The notes under the pieces were generated by a model. The model was not told the DNA's origin, searched no databases, and worked only from the letters and a program-made list of their open reading frames with translations. From the NCBI RefSeq assembly GCF_030149505.1, contig NZ_JASBRN010000031.1:1-40817 (forward strand): DNA of 40,817 bases, read 5' to 3'. Position numbers and translations under genes: made by a program. This document shows positions 1 through 6,296 of the stretch, one piece after another. This stretch comes from Nocardioides sp. (GTDB lineage: Bacteria; Actinomycetota; Actinomycetes; Propionibacteriales; Nocardioidaceae). The stretch's first letter is position 1; every line of letters begins with the position of its first letter.

Positions 1-64
1 GTGCTGCTCGTGGGGGTGCTACGGCGGCGCCCCCCCCGCTGCCCGGCGGCCCGGAGGACCGGGG

Positions 65-97
65 GGTGGCGGGACCGCGCACCGCGGCCCCGCCACC
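65..97. terminator. Strong GC hairpin, probable terminator of a gene left of the window
   Basis: A 15-base left arm at 65-79 pairs with 83-97 (14 of 15 positions) around a 3-base loop. A short T-containing stretch follows. It lies upstream of the first gene, so it probably ends transcription coming from outside the window. I see no convincing coding region in bases 1-160: the open frame there is only the shadow expected at this GC content. Confidence 0.55.
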
Positions 98-160
98 TTG
101 TCCGCCGGCCCGTCGCGGGCCCGAGCGGCAGGAGCGCTGACGCGCACCCTCGCCGCGCCC

Positions 161-166
161 TAGTCT
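161..166 (+). promoter_or_regulatory. -10 element TAGTCT for the DUF2207 gene
   Basis: TAGTCT ends 6 bases before the GTG at 173, so transcription should begin at or next to the start codon (leaderless). There is no Shine-Dalgarno sequence, which fits. No clear -35 is visible. Confidence 0.6.
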
Positions 167-172
167 GCGGAC

Positions 173-1903
173 GTGACCCGCATCGTCGCGTCCCTGCTCG
201 GGCTGCTGCTGCTCGCGGGCGTCGTCGCGGCCCCGGCGCTGGTCTACGGCGCCGAGGACGGCGACGACGGCTACGAGCCGACCTCGATCAGCTCCTACGA
301 CGTCGCGATGACCGTGCGTGCCGACGGCACCGCCTCGGTGCGCGAGACCATCGTGCTGCAGGTCAGCACCTCGGACCGTCGCGGCATCTTCCGCTTCTTC
401 GACCGCGCCGACTCGCCGGTCGACGGCGGTCGGATCCGCCCGCGCGACGTCGAGGTGACCCGCGACGGCGCCGAGGAGCCGTGGGTCACCGAGTCCTCGG
501 GGGCCGGTCGCTACCTGGTCTGGCGGATCGGCGACGAGGACGTCTTCCTCACCCCGGGCGCCCACACCTACCGCCTCAGCTACGAGCTGGTCGACGTCCT
601 GGCCGAGGGCCCCGAGGGCCGCGCGCGGCTGTCGTGGGACGTCGTCCCCGGCGGCTGGGCGCAGGCGATCCGACGTGCCCGGATCCGGGTCGACCTCCCT
701 GCCGGGACGGTCGGCTCGGTCTCCTGCGACCAGGGGCAGGGCGTGACCGGAGGGTGCACCGCCACCGGAGGGGAGGGCGGCGACACCCTCTCGGTGGTCA
801 CCGGCCCGCTGGCCCCCCGCACGCCCGTCACGCTCACCACCGACCTCGACACGGCGGCACCGGAGCTGCAGGAGGCGCTGCCCTGGGCGCCGCGCTGGGA
901 CCCCGTCCTGGGCACCCGGCCCTGGCTGCTCGTCCTCGTCGCGCTGGCCGCGCTGGCCGCGCTCGCGGTGGGGGCGGTGCTTGCGCAGCGGGCCCGCGAG
1001 CTGCGTCCCGGGCTGCCGCTGGTCTACGCCCCGCCCGAGGGGCTCGGGCCGGCGCAGGCCTACTTCGTGGCCCACGAGCAGGTCGGTCGCCAGCGGTTCG
1101 TGGCCTCGCTGCTGCACGCCGCCGAGCGCGGGGCCGTGCGGCTGGTGCCGCACGAGGACGGCTGGACCGTCTCCCGGGACGGCGCCGACGCCGAGGCCAC
1201 CCTGGACCCGGTCACGCAGCAGGCGATCTCGGTCGTCCCCCGAGGCGGGTCGTTCACCTTCCGCAAGAAGGACGTCTCCGCCGGTCGCACGCTCACGTCG
1301 CACCTCGACGCCTTCGAGGACGCCGTCCGCGACTGGGGCCGGGACTCCGGTCACGTCGTCGCCGCAGGGCTCGGCGGACTGGGCGGCATCCTGGTGATCG
1401 CCGCCGGAGCGGGGGCGGTGGCCGCGGCGTGGCTCGCCCCCGGGCCGGCCGTGCTCGGGCTCGTGCCGGGCGGCTTCGCCGCCGCCGCGCTCCCGCTGCT
1501 GCTGCCGGGCTCCGGCACCCGGCGTACGTCGTCGGGCCGGGCGCTGTGGTCGGCCGTCGGCGGCTTCGAGCGGGTCCTGTCGACCTCGTCGAGCAAGCAG
1601 CGCTTCGACTTCTCCGGCCGTCGCGACCTCTACACCGCCTACGTCCCGTGGGCGGTGGCCTTCGACTGCGCGGAGGAGTGGTCGCAGAAGTACCGCGTCG
1701 AGGTGGGCGAGGACCCGCCTGCGCCGTCCTGGGCGGGGTGGTACGCCGGGAGCGCGGGCTCGGCCTGGACCGACCGGATCGCCCACGACCTCGACGCCAG
1801 CATCGGCTCGGCCATCTCGGCGTACGACGCCACCCAGTCCTCCTCGTCCGGCGGTGGCGGGGGAGGAGGCGGCGGTGGCGGTGGGGGCGGCGGCTCCTGG
1901 TGA
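173..1903 (+). CDS. DUF2207 domain membrane protein with polyglycine tail
   Basis: The product has 576 residues. Residues 1-26 form a signal peptide. An extracytoplasmic beta-rich region resembling DUF2207 follows (about 35-235), then a membrane segment near 249-273, a cytoplasmic region, a second hydrophobic stretch near 395-445, and a C-terminal tail of about 15 consecutive glycines ending in Ser-Trp. DUF2207 proteins are surface or membrane proteins of unknown function, often encoded next to LemA, as here. The GTG start is chosen because a -10 hexamer lies directly upstream and the signal peptide begins there. The Gly-rich tail ending in a hydrophobic residue is common in this family, but its job is unknown. 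Family call fairly firm; function unknown. Confidence 0.85.
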   Translation: MTRIVASLLGLLLLAGVVAAPALVYGAEDGDDGYEPTSISSYDVAMTVRADGTASVRETIVLQVSTSDRRGIFRFFDRADSPVDGGRIRPRDVEVTRDGAEEPWVTESSGAGRYLVWRIGDEDVFLTPGAHTYRLSYELVDVLAEGPEGRARLSWDVVPGGWAQAIRRARIRVDLPAGTVGSVSCDQGQGVTGGCTATGGEGGDTLSVVTGPLAPRTPVTLTTDLDTAAPELQEALPWAPRWDPVLGTRPWLLVLVALAALAALAVGAVLAQRARELRPGLPLVYAPPEGLGPAQAYFVAHEQVGRQRFVASLLHAAERGAVRLVPHEDGWTVSRDGADAEATLDPVTQQAISVVPRGGSFTFRKKDVSAGRTLTSHLDAFEDAVRDWGRDSGHVVAAGLGGLGGILVIAAGAGAVAAAWLAPGPAVLGLVPGGFAAAALPLLLPGSGTRRTSSGRALWSAVGGFERVLSTSSSKQRFDFSGRRDLYTAYVPWAVAFDCAEEWSQKYRVEVGEDPPAPSWAGWYAGSAGSAWTDRIAHDLDASIGSAISAYDATQSSSSGGGGGGGGGGGGGGGSW

Positions 1904-1966
1904 GCCGTGCCGCGACCCGCGCGGGCGCGCCGGTCGGGGGGTCGTGACAGCGTCCGTCGGCCGGGG

Positions 1967-1972
1967 CAGGAT
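1967..1972 (+). promoter_or_regulatory. -10 element CAGGAT for lemA
   Basis: CAGGAT ends 6 bases before the GTG at 1979, the spacing seen at the other leaderless starts of this window. lemA may therefore be transcribed separately as well as by read-through from the DUF2207 gene. Confidence 0.45.
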
Positions 1973-1978
1973 GTCGAC

Positions 1979-2539
1979 GTGATCGTGCTGCTGGTCGTCC
2001 TCGTGCTCGTCCTGGCCCTGGCCGCCCTGGTGGTCGTCGGCTTCAACCGGCTGCGCACCGCCGACGTCGCCGCGCAGGAGGCGCTGGGCGGGATCGACGT
2101 CCAGCTCACGCGCCGCGCCGACCTGGTGCCGAACCTCGTGGAGACCGTGAAGGGGTACGCCGCGCACGAGCGCGAGGTGCTCGAGGAGGTGACGCGTGCC
2201 CGAGCCGGGCTCGTTGCCGCCGCCGGCTCCGACGACGTCGCCGCGCGCGCCGCGGCCGACAACCTGCTGGAGCAGGCGCTGGGCCGGCTCAACGTGGTGG
2301 CCGAGGCCTACCCCGACCTCAAGGCCGACCAGACCTTCCTGGAGCTCCAGCGCCAGCTGGCCCAGACCGAGGACCAGGTGGCCTTCAGCCGGACCTACTA
2401 CAACGACGCGGTGGGCACGCTCAACACGCTGGTCTCCACGATCCCGTGGATGTTCTTCACCGGGATCGCGTCGGTGGGCAAGCGGGAGTTCTACGACGCC
2501 CCGGCCGCCCACGAGGCGCCGCCGACCGTCAGCTTCTGA
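1979..2539 (+). CDS. lemA: LemA family protein
   Basis: The product has 186 residues. An N-terminal hydrophobic segment (about 2-22) anchors it, and the rest is the helical LemA domain, with the typical run NRLRTADVAAQEALGGIDVQ and later RRADLVPNLVETVKGYAAHE. Length is normal for the family. LemA proteins are single-pass membrane proteins with a coiled-coil-like domain; no biochemical role is firmly established. The gene follows the DUF2207 gene by 75 bases, the usual pairing. The start at 1979 gives an N terminus that begins directly with the membrane segment and is preceded by a -10 hexamer; the upstream in-frame extension reads as low-complexity Arg/Pro and is unlikely. Confidence 0.88.
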   Translation: MIVLLVVLVLVLALAALVVVGFNRLRTADVAAQEALGGIDVQLTRRADLVPNLVETVKGYAAHEREVLEEVTRARAGLVAAAGSDDVAARAAADNLLEQALGRLNVVAEAYPDLKADQTFLELQRQLAQTEDQVAFSRTYYNDAVGTLNTLVSTIPWMFFTGIASVGKREFYDAPAAHEAPPTVSF

Positions 2540-2582
2540 GCCCCCTGCTGGGCGAGCGGGTCTCCCGCACCGCGACCTGGGC

Positions 2583-2699
2583 TCAGTCGAGCGCCGCCTT
2601 GATAGTGACCAGCAGCAGGGTCACGGCGATGACCCACAGGGCGATGACCCACAGCCGCCCGTCGCGCGCTCGTCGACCCGGTGCTCGTGCCTGGTGCAC
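2583..2699 (-). CDS. Small single-pass membrane protein, 38 residues
   Basis: A GTG at 2699 is preceded on the minus strand by a strong purine-rich ribosome-binding site (GGGAGGGGG, about 2705-2714). The 38-residue product has a positively charged N terminus (several Arg, about residues 5-15), one hydrophobic helix (LWVIALWVIAVTLLLVTI) and a short KAALD tail. By the positive-inside rule the N terminus should be cytoplasmic. It is convergent with lemA. I recognise no family. The longer 93-residue open frame containing it is low-complexity upstream of this point and less likely. Confidence 0.5.
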   Translation of the reverse strand: MHQARAPGRRARDGRLWVIALWVIAVTLLLVTIKAALD

Positions 2700-2884
2700 G
2701 GCGTCCCCCTCCCTGGGCACGCGGCCCTGAGAGGCCCTTTGTACTCCTTTACCTTCCGTGGGGCGAGCGTTTCGACCACGGATCTCGGCCCTGCGCCCAC
2801 CGCCGCGGTCGCACGTGGTTGTCGCGCACCCCCCCCATCGCGCAGACCAGGAGTCGCCGGACAACCTGCGAAGGCTTCACCAGC

Positions 2885-3090
2885 ATGCTCGCCGAGGGCG
2901 ACATCCCGTTCGTTTTCGTCCAGCGCTCGACCGGCCTGCGCCTGCTCGGCGTGGCCACCGAGGGCGACGCGGCCTCATCGAGGTGCACACGATGCAGGGC
3001 AAGACCTACCTGCTCGCCAGCGACCGCGACCGCGGTCTCTACATCCTGAAGTACACCGGGGACCGGGGTGGTCGGGTCAGAAGACGTTGA
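2885..3090 (+). pseudogene. Small gene with apparent -1 frameshift, function unknown
   Basis: From the ATG at 2885, frame 2 reads a plausible soluble peptide (MLAEGDIPFVFVQRSTGLRL, then LGVATEGDA) that turns into Cys/Arg/Ser-rich nonsense after about 2975. At the same place frame 1 picks up an equally protein-like stretch (LIEVHTMQGKTYLLASDRDR, then GLYILKYTGDR) running to the stop at 3088-3090. One missing base near 2973-2978 would join them into a beta-rich protein of about 68 residues. This could be a sequencing error, a real inactivating mutation or programmed frameshifting; I see no slippery run at the junction. The 3' end overlaps the convergent AlkB-type gene by 14 bases. No family recognised. 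Confidence 0.5.
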
Positions 3091-3703
3091 ACGGCCGGAA
3101 CTGCACCGAGAGCCGCGGCCCGGCGTGGGCGACCTTCGGCACGGCGTGCTCCCAGGTGCGCTGGCAGCTGCCGCCCATGACGAGCAGGTCGCCGTGGCCC
3201 ATCTCGAAGGCCAGGCTGTCCCCGCCACCGCGAGGGCGCAGCAGGAGCCGGCGCGGGTCGCCGACCGAGACGATGGCCACCATGGTGTCCGTCGTGGAGC
3301 CGCGGCCGATGGTGTCGCCGTGCCAGGCGACGCTGTCGCGGCCGTCGCGGTAGTAGCAGCAGCCCGCGGTGCGGAACGGCTCCCCGAGCTCCTCGGCGTA
3401 GTGCGCGCTCAGCGCCTCGCGGGCCTCGGTCAGCGCGGGGTGCGGGAGCTCCTCGCCGATCATGTAGGTGTGCACGAGCCGGGGCACGTCGACCAACCGG
3501 TCGTACATCTGTCGCTTCTCCGCCCGCCACGGCACCTGTGCGACGAGGGCGGCCATCACCTCGTCGGCGTCGGGCAGCCACGAGCGGCGTACGTCGACCC
3601 AGGCGCCGTGCGCGAGCGGGTGCCGCTCGAGGTCGGCGAGGGAGGCGGCCAGCGCCAGGCCGCCGGTGGCCTGCTCGGCGAAGAGGGTGCTCTGGAAGTC
3701 CAC
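3077..3703 (-). CDS. alkB: AlkB-type Fe(II)/2-oxoglutarate dioxygenase (alkylated-DNA repair)
   Basis: The product has 208 residues, close to the usual AlkB length. The family removes alkyl groups from nucleobases (1-methyladenine, 3-methylcytosine) by oxidation, using Fe(II), O2 and 2-oxoglutarate. The iron ligands are visible as WHGD (H128, D130) and H186 in TWEHAVPK. The 2-oxoglutarate-binding pattern RLSVQFR (R197, R203) matches the RxxxxxR signature of AlkB. The region before H128 (FRTAGCCYYRDGRDSVAWHG) is the nucleotide-recognition-lid side of the fold. The GTG at 3703 is chosen because a -10 hexamer (TACTCT) lies 6 bases upstream. Directly behind that hexamer is a perfect LexA box, so the gene should be DNA-damage inducible. 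Substrate preference cannot be read from the sequence. Confidence 0.88.
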   Translation of the reverse strand: MDFQSTLFAEQATGGLALAASLADLERHPLAHGAWVDVRRSWLPDADEVMAALVAQVPWRAEKRQMYDRLVDVPRLVHTYMIGEELPHPALTEAREALSAHYAEELGEPFRTAGCCYYRDGRDSVAWHGDTIGRGSTTDTMVAIVSVGDPRRLLLRPRGGGDSLAFEMGHGDLLVMGGSCQRTWEHAVPKVAHAGPRLSVQFRPFNVF

Positions 3704-3709
3704 GCGACA

Positions 3710-3715
3710 AGAGTA
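3710..3715 (-). promoter_or_regulatory. -10 element TACTCT of the AlkB-type gene
   Basis: TACTCT on the minus strand is 6 bases from the GTG at 3703, consistent with a leaderless transcript. The SOS palindrome begins 8 bases further upstream, inside the spacer/-35 zone. Confidence 0.65.
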
Positions 3716-3723
3716 CGCCGCCC

Positions 3724-3741
3724 GTCGAACACGTGTTCGAC
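3724..3741. promoter_or_regulatory. LexA (SOS) box, perfect 18-bp palindrome
   Basis: The sequence GTCGAACACGTGTTCGAC is its own reverse complement. It contains TCGAAC-N4-GTTCGA, the pattern bound by Gram-positive and actinobacterial LexA (Cheo box). It lies just upstream of the -10 of the minus-strand AlkB-type gene, where bound LexA would block polymerase. The plus-strand GntR promoter is about 128 bp away, so its control by this site is less likely. Confidence 0.8.
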
Positions 3742-3851
3742 GCCTCGGGCGGCGTGTCGAGCGGTGCCTGCGTCTCGTCGGGCACCTGCTGGCCCGAGGG
3801 TGCCAGGCCGGGCTGGCACGTCCGGGCCGGATTTCACCGTTCGCCCCCGGA

Positions 3852-3863
3852 GTCCGCGCGGAC
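3852..3863. promoter_or_regulatory. 12-bp palindrome GTCCGCGCGGAC, candidate operator
   Basis: A perfect palindrome ends 5 bases before the -10 hexamer of the GntR-family gene. Its place suggests a repressor site, perhaps for autoregulation. GC-only palindromes arise easily in this genome, so confidence is low. Confidence 0.25.
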
Positions 3864-3868
3864 CTGTC

Positions 3869-3874
3869 TAGTCT
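3869..3874 (+). promoter_or_regulatory. -10 element TAGTCT of the GntR-family gene
   Basis: TAGTCT ends 7 bases before the GTG at 3882. This is the main reason for choosing that start. Confidence 0.65.
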
Positions 3875-3881
3875 GCTCGGC

Positions 3882-4601
3882 GTGGAAGAGGTACTAGTAC
3901 CCGACGGGCGGGCGCTCAAGCACGTCCAGGTGCGCGAGTACGTCCGCAGCCTGGTCAACGGCTCGGCACCCGGATCGCCCGCGCCCTCGGAGCGCGAGCT
4001 GGTCCAGCACTTCGGCGTCGCCCGGATGACGGTGCGCCAGGCGATGGACGCCCTGGTCGTCGAGGGCCTGCTGGAGCGGATCCCCGGACGCGGCACCTTC
4101 GTGGCGCGACCTCGGCGGATGGCCAGCCGGATCACCGGTTACACCGAGGACATGACGCGCCGCGGGATGCTGGCCGAGAGCCAGACCCTGCTCGCGCGCC
4201 GGGAGCAGGCCGGTCCGGGCGTCGCCCGCGCGCTCGCGCTCACCGAGGGCGACGCCGTCATCCACTGGCGCCGGCTGCGCCGTGCCGACGGGGTGCCGAT
4301 GTGCATCGAGGACGCCTACCTCAACGAGGTGCTGCTGCCCGGCTTCCTGCAGCAGGGGATGCCCACCAGCCTCTACGACTCCCTCGAGGCACGCGGGCTG
4401 CGACCCACGTGGGCCGAGGACTCCATCAACGCAGACAAGGCCACCGCCGAGGAGGCGACCCTGCTGGAGATCGAGCCGATGAGCGCGGTGCTGCGGCACT
4501 CGCGCCGGGCGATCTCGGGGGAGAAGGTGGTCGAGGTGTCGCGCTCGGTCTACCGCGCCGACCGCTACACGCTCTGGGTGCAGCTCGGCACCGACGGCTG
4601 A
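3882..4601 (+). CDS. GntR-family transcriptional regulator, HutC/UTRA type
   Basis: The product has 239 residues. Residues about 10-75 form the GntR winged helix-turn-helix: LPSERELxxxFGVxRxTVRxA is represented by PSERELVQHFGVARMTVRQA, followed by LVVEGLLERIPGRGTFV. Residues about 90-235 form a UTRA effector domain of the HutC subfamily (MTRRGMLAES, WRRLRRADGVPMCIEDAYLN, VVEVSRSVYRADRYTLWVQL). UTRA domains bind small molecules such as sugars, amino-sugar phosphates or histidine intermediates, and release the protein from DNA. Neighbours give no hint of the ligand: the next gene is unrelated and on the other strand. GTG start chosen from the -10 hexamer; the open frame extends far upstream without protein-like content. 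Confidence 0.9.
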   Translation: MEEVLVPDGRALKHVQVREYVRSLVNGSAPGSPAPSERELVQHFGVARMTVRQAMDALVVEGLLERIPGRGTFVARPRRMASRITGYTEDMTRRGMLAESQTLLARREQAGPGVARALALTEGDAVIHWRRLRRADGVPMCIEDAYLNEVLLPGFLQQGMPTSLYDSLEARGLRPTWAEDSINADKATAEEATLLEIEPMSAVLRHSRRAISGEKVVEVSRSVYRADRYTLWVQLGTDG

Positions 4602-4614
4602 CGGGCCGCTCGGC

Positions 4615-4760
4615 TCGACGGGTCCGCTGGCGCGTCCCCGTCTCACCGAGCTCGCGACTCCACACATCGACTGGGTCTCGACACGCCGGTCGCGGCTTCG
4701 CAGGCTCAGCCGCGCGGCTCGCTCGACCACCGATCGACGGGTCCGCTGCGCGTCCCCGTC
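4615..4760. repeat. REP-like dispersed repeat, copy 1, flanked by a direct repeat
   Basis: The core at 4674-4736 runs from GGTCTCGACACGC to GCTCGACC plus ACCGATCG and contains a hairpin GCGGCT / AGCCGC. A direct repeat of about 26 bp (TCGACGGGTCCGCTG ... CGCGTCCCCGTC) lies on each side, at 4615-4642 and 4734-4760. The same core with one flank recurs inverted at 29622-29704. It fills the gap between two convergent genes and overlaps the last two bases of the minus-strand gene. Confidence 0.7.
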
Positions 4761-5109
4761 ACATCCTCGGCAGGCTCCCGAGCGGCGCGACCGGCTTCCC
4801 GCTCTCCTCGCAGACCCACACCGGGTCCGGTCCGCCGAGGTCGGGGCTGATGTGCACCATGTGCTCTGCCTGCTCGTCGCACCAGTCGCACACGGGCCAG
4901 CGCCCGACCGTGTCCACGAGCGCGTCCTGCACGTCCTGGGCGACCAGGCCGGCGACGTACTGCGCCCCCTCGGGCCACTGCTCGGCCCACCAGGTGCGCG
5001 CCGAGACGGCCTCCTCCAGTGCCGAGACCGCGTCGGGGGTGGCCCGGCGTCGGGCCTCGAGGTCCGCGAGCACCCGGGCCCGGGCCTCGAAGAGCAGTGC
5101 GACGTCCAC
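4759..5109 (-). CDS. Hypothetical protein with possible zinc-binding cysteines
   Basis: The product has 116 residues. The first 70 are helical and acidic (DVALLFEARARVLADLEARR), and the C-terminal part carries CDWCDEQAEHMVH then VWVCEESGKP. A CxxC pair with a following His and Cys could bind zinc, but the pattern is incomplete and I do not recognise a family. The GTG at 5109 is the start used because the upstream in-frame sequence ends there. It is divergent from the DUF4031 gene, only 37 bp separating the two starts, so their promoters overlap. Codon use and composition look like a real gene. Confidence 0.65.
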   Translation of the reverse strand: MDVALLFEARARVLADLEARRRATPDAVSALEEAVSARTWWAEQWPEGAQYVAGLVAQDVQDALVDTVGRWPVCDWCDEQAEHMVHISPDLGGPDPVWVCEESGKPVAPLGSLPRM

Positions 5110-5133
5110 TCACCCATGAGTAGCACAGCCGCA

Positions 5134-5139
5134 TAGGCT
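5134..5139 (+). promoter_or_regulatory. -10 element TAGGCT of the DUF4031 gene
   Basis: TAGGCT ends 7 bases before the GTG at 5147, consistent with a leaderless transcript. Confidence 0.6.
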
Positions 5140-5146
5140 CGCGCTC

Positions 5147-5428
5147 GTGGCGATCCTCATCGACCCGCCCCAGGTGCCCGGCCACGGCCGGTTCTGGTCG
5201 CACCTGGTGAGCGACACCTCGCTCGAGGAGCTGCACGTCTTCGCTGCCTCGATCGGACTGCCGCCGCGGGCCTTCGAGCGCGACCACTACGACGTGCCCG
5301 CCGAGTGGTACGACGCCGCGGTCGCCGCCGGCGCCGTCCCCGTGCCCAGCCGCGACCTGGTCGCCCGGCTCCGCGACGCCGGGCTGCGGGTGCGGAAGGG
5401 CACCGGTCCGGTGGGCGAGCCGGGGTAA
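5147..5428 (+). CDS. DUF4031 domain protein
   Basis: The product has 93 residues and matches my memory of DUF4031: an N terminus AILIDPPQVPGHGRFWSHLV, then SDTSLEELHVFAASIGLPPR and FERDHYDVPAEWYDAAVAAG, ending in a basic RDLVARLRDAGLRVRKG region. The Asp, His, Tyr and Trp residues are typical conserved positions; no function is known. The stop codon TAA (5426-5428) lies inside the left arm of the long hairpin at 5421-5488. Confidence 0.8.
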   Translation: MAILIDPPQVPGHGRFWSHLVSDTSLEELHVFAASIGLPPRAFERDHYDVPAEWYDAAVAAGAVPVPSRDLVARLRDAGLRVRKGTGPVGEPG

Positions 5429-5488
5429 TCCGAACTCTTCTTCACCCTCACCTCGAGCTGAGGGTGAAAAAGAGTTCGGACTACCCCG
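5421..5488. terminator. Long two-part hairpin between convergent genes (family member 1)
   Basis: Bases 5421-5450 pair with 5459-5488 around an 8-base loop; 28 of 30 positions are Watson-Crick. Mismatches are A.C at the seventh pair from GGGG and C.A further in. The outer part reads GGGGTAATCCGAA opposite TTCGGACTACCCC. The inner stem is AT-richer (CTCTTYTTCACCCTCA). The left arm contains the TAA of the DUF4031 gene and the right arm the TAG of the HD gene, so it should act as a two-way terminator. There is no T-tract outside the stem. Confidence 0.75.
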
Positions 5489-6200
5489 CCGCGGACCCGA
5501 CGCCCCCCAGCGCCGCCAGCTCTGCGGCGAGATTCGCCCGGGCGGCAGCCTCCCACCGGTCCCGGGCATGGTCGGTGCGGAAGAGCGTGGGCCGCTCTGC
5601 GAGCGAGGCCAGCACCTGGGCGCGGCCGCGGCGGAAGGTCTCCTCGTCGAGGTGGGCGTACTCCTCGCGCACGCCGGCGACGTACGCCGCGTAACGGTCC
5701 TGCCCGGCGGCGAGCACGGCCAGGTCGGCATCCGAGAGCACGCAGCCCTCGGCGTCCTCGGGTGCGGGGTCGTGGGTCTCGGTCATCCGCACGAGCCGGG
5801 CCACCTCGGCCGCGACCGCCTCCCCGACGTACGACGGCAGCGACCGCTCCGCCCAGGCGGCCGAACGCTCCTCGGCGTCGCGCTCCCCGTCGTAGACCGC
5901 GTCGTGGAACCACACCGCCAGCGCCACCTGCTCGCGCTCGAGGCCGACACCGGTCGCGGACAGCTCCTCGACCCGGGCCAGCACCTCCGCCAGGTGCCGC
6001 AGGTCGTGGTAGCCGGGCCGGTCCCAGGCGGCGAGCAGCTCCTCGCGCAGGTCCTCCGCTCCGACGAGCGGCCACCGCGACCGCAGCTGCTCGACCAGGG
6101 CGGACCCCGGCGGGACGAGGGCGTCGGGATCGTCGGAGGGGTGGCCGGAGGGGTGGCCGGAGGCGTCGTCGCGGGGCACGGATCTGTCCGGGTCGGGCAT
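5481..6200 (-). CDS. HD-domain protein, predicted metal-dependent phosphohydrolase
   Basis: The product has 239 residues. Visible HD-like motifs are YHDLRHLAEVL (H65, H69) and VWFHDAVYDG (H99-D100), with later LSDADLAVLAAGQDRYAAYV. It belongs to the bacterial group often annotated as predicted metal-dependent HD phosphohydrolases; the substrate is unknown. The first 30 residues are Asp/Pro/Ser-rich with a small GHPSGHPS duplication and are probably disordered. The ATG at 6200 is chosen because TTGGAT, a possible -10, lies 6 bases upstream. It diverges from the ketosteroid isomerase-like gene. The TAG stop lies inside the right arm of the long hairpin. Confidence 0.8.
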   Translation of the reverse strand: MPDPDRSVPRDDASGHPSGHPSDDPDALVPPGSALVEQLRSRWPLVGAEDLREELLAAWDRPGYHDLRHLAEVLARVEELSATGVGLEREQVALAVWFHDAVYDGERDAEERSAAWAERSLPSYVGEAVAAEVARLVRMTETHDPAPEDAEGCVLSDADLAVLAAGQDRYAAYVAGVREEYAHLDEETFRRGRAQVLASLAERPTLFRTDHARDRWEAAARANLAAELAALGGVGSAAG

Positions 6201-6206
6201 CGGCCC

Positions 6207-6212
6207 ATCCAA
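6207..6212 (-). promoter_or_regulatory. Possible -10 element TTGGAT of the HD gene
   Basis: It ends 6 bases before the ATG at 6200 on the minus strand. The second position departs from the TAnnnT pattern, so the call rests mainly on spacing. Confidence 0.35.
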
Positions 6213-6233
6213 CCCGCCCGACCGATCGCGCGC

Positions 6234-6239
6234 TAGTGT
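6234..6239 (+). promoter_or_regulatory. -10 element TAGTGT of the ketosteroid isomerase-like gene
   Basis: It predicts a transcription start near 6246 and a leader of about 50 bases, so this gene is not leaderless. The leader holds a KstR-like palindrome (6249-6262), a CGCCCCGG-C-CCGGGGCG hairpin (6262-6278) and the ribosome-binding site AGGGAG (6286-6291). Confidence 0.5.
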
Positions 6240-6248
6240 GCGCGCACG

Positions 6249-6262
6249 TAGAACACGTTCTC
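6249..6262. promoter_or_regulatory. KstR-like operator TAGAACACGTTCTC
   Basis: The site fits TnnAACnnGTTnnA, the motif I recall for the TetR-family steroid-catabolism repressor KstR of mycobacteria, except for C instead of A at the last position. Its arms AGAAC / GTTCT are perfect. It covers roughly +3 to +16 of the predicted transcript, a repressing position, upstream of a ketosteroid isomerase-like gene. Confidence 0.45.
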
Positions 6263-6296
6263 GCCCCGGCCCGGGGCGTCCGAGCAGGGAGTCACC

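Noticed and set aside
1..1947. Long plus-strand open frame through the DUF2207 gene
   Set aside because: It is Arg/Pro-rich, has no family features and lies out of frame with a clear DUF2207 protein. Stop-free shadow frames are expected at this GC content.
6234..6262. SOS box candidate near GAACACGTTC
   Set aside because: The half-sites are only 2 bases apart; LexA boxes need GAAC-N4-GTTC. The spacing fits the KstR-type motif better.
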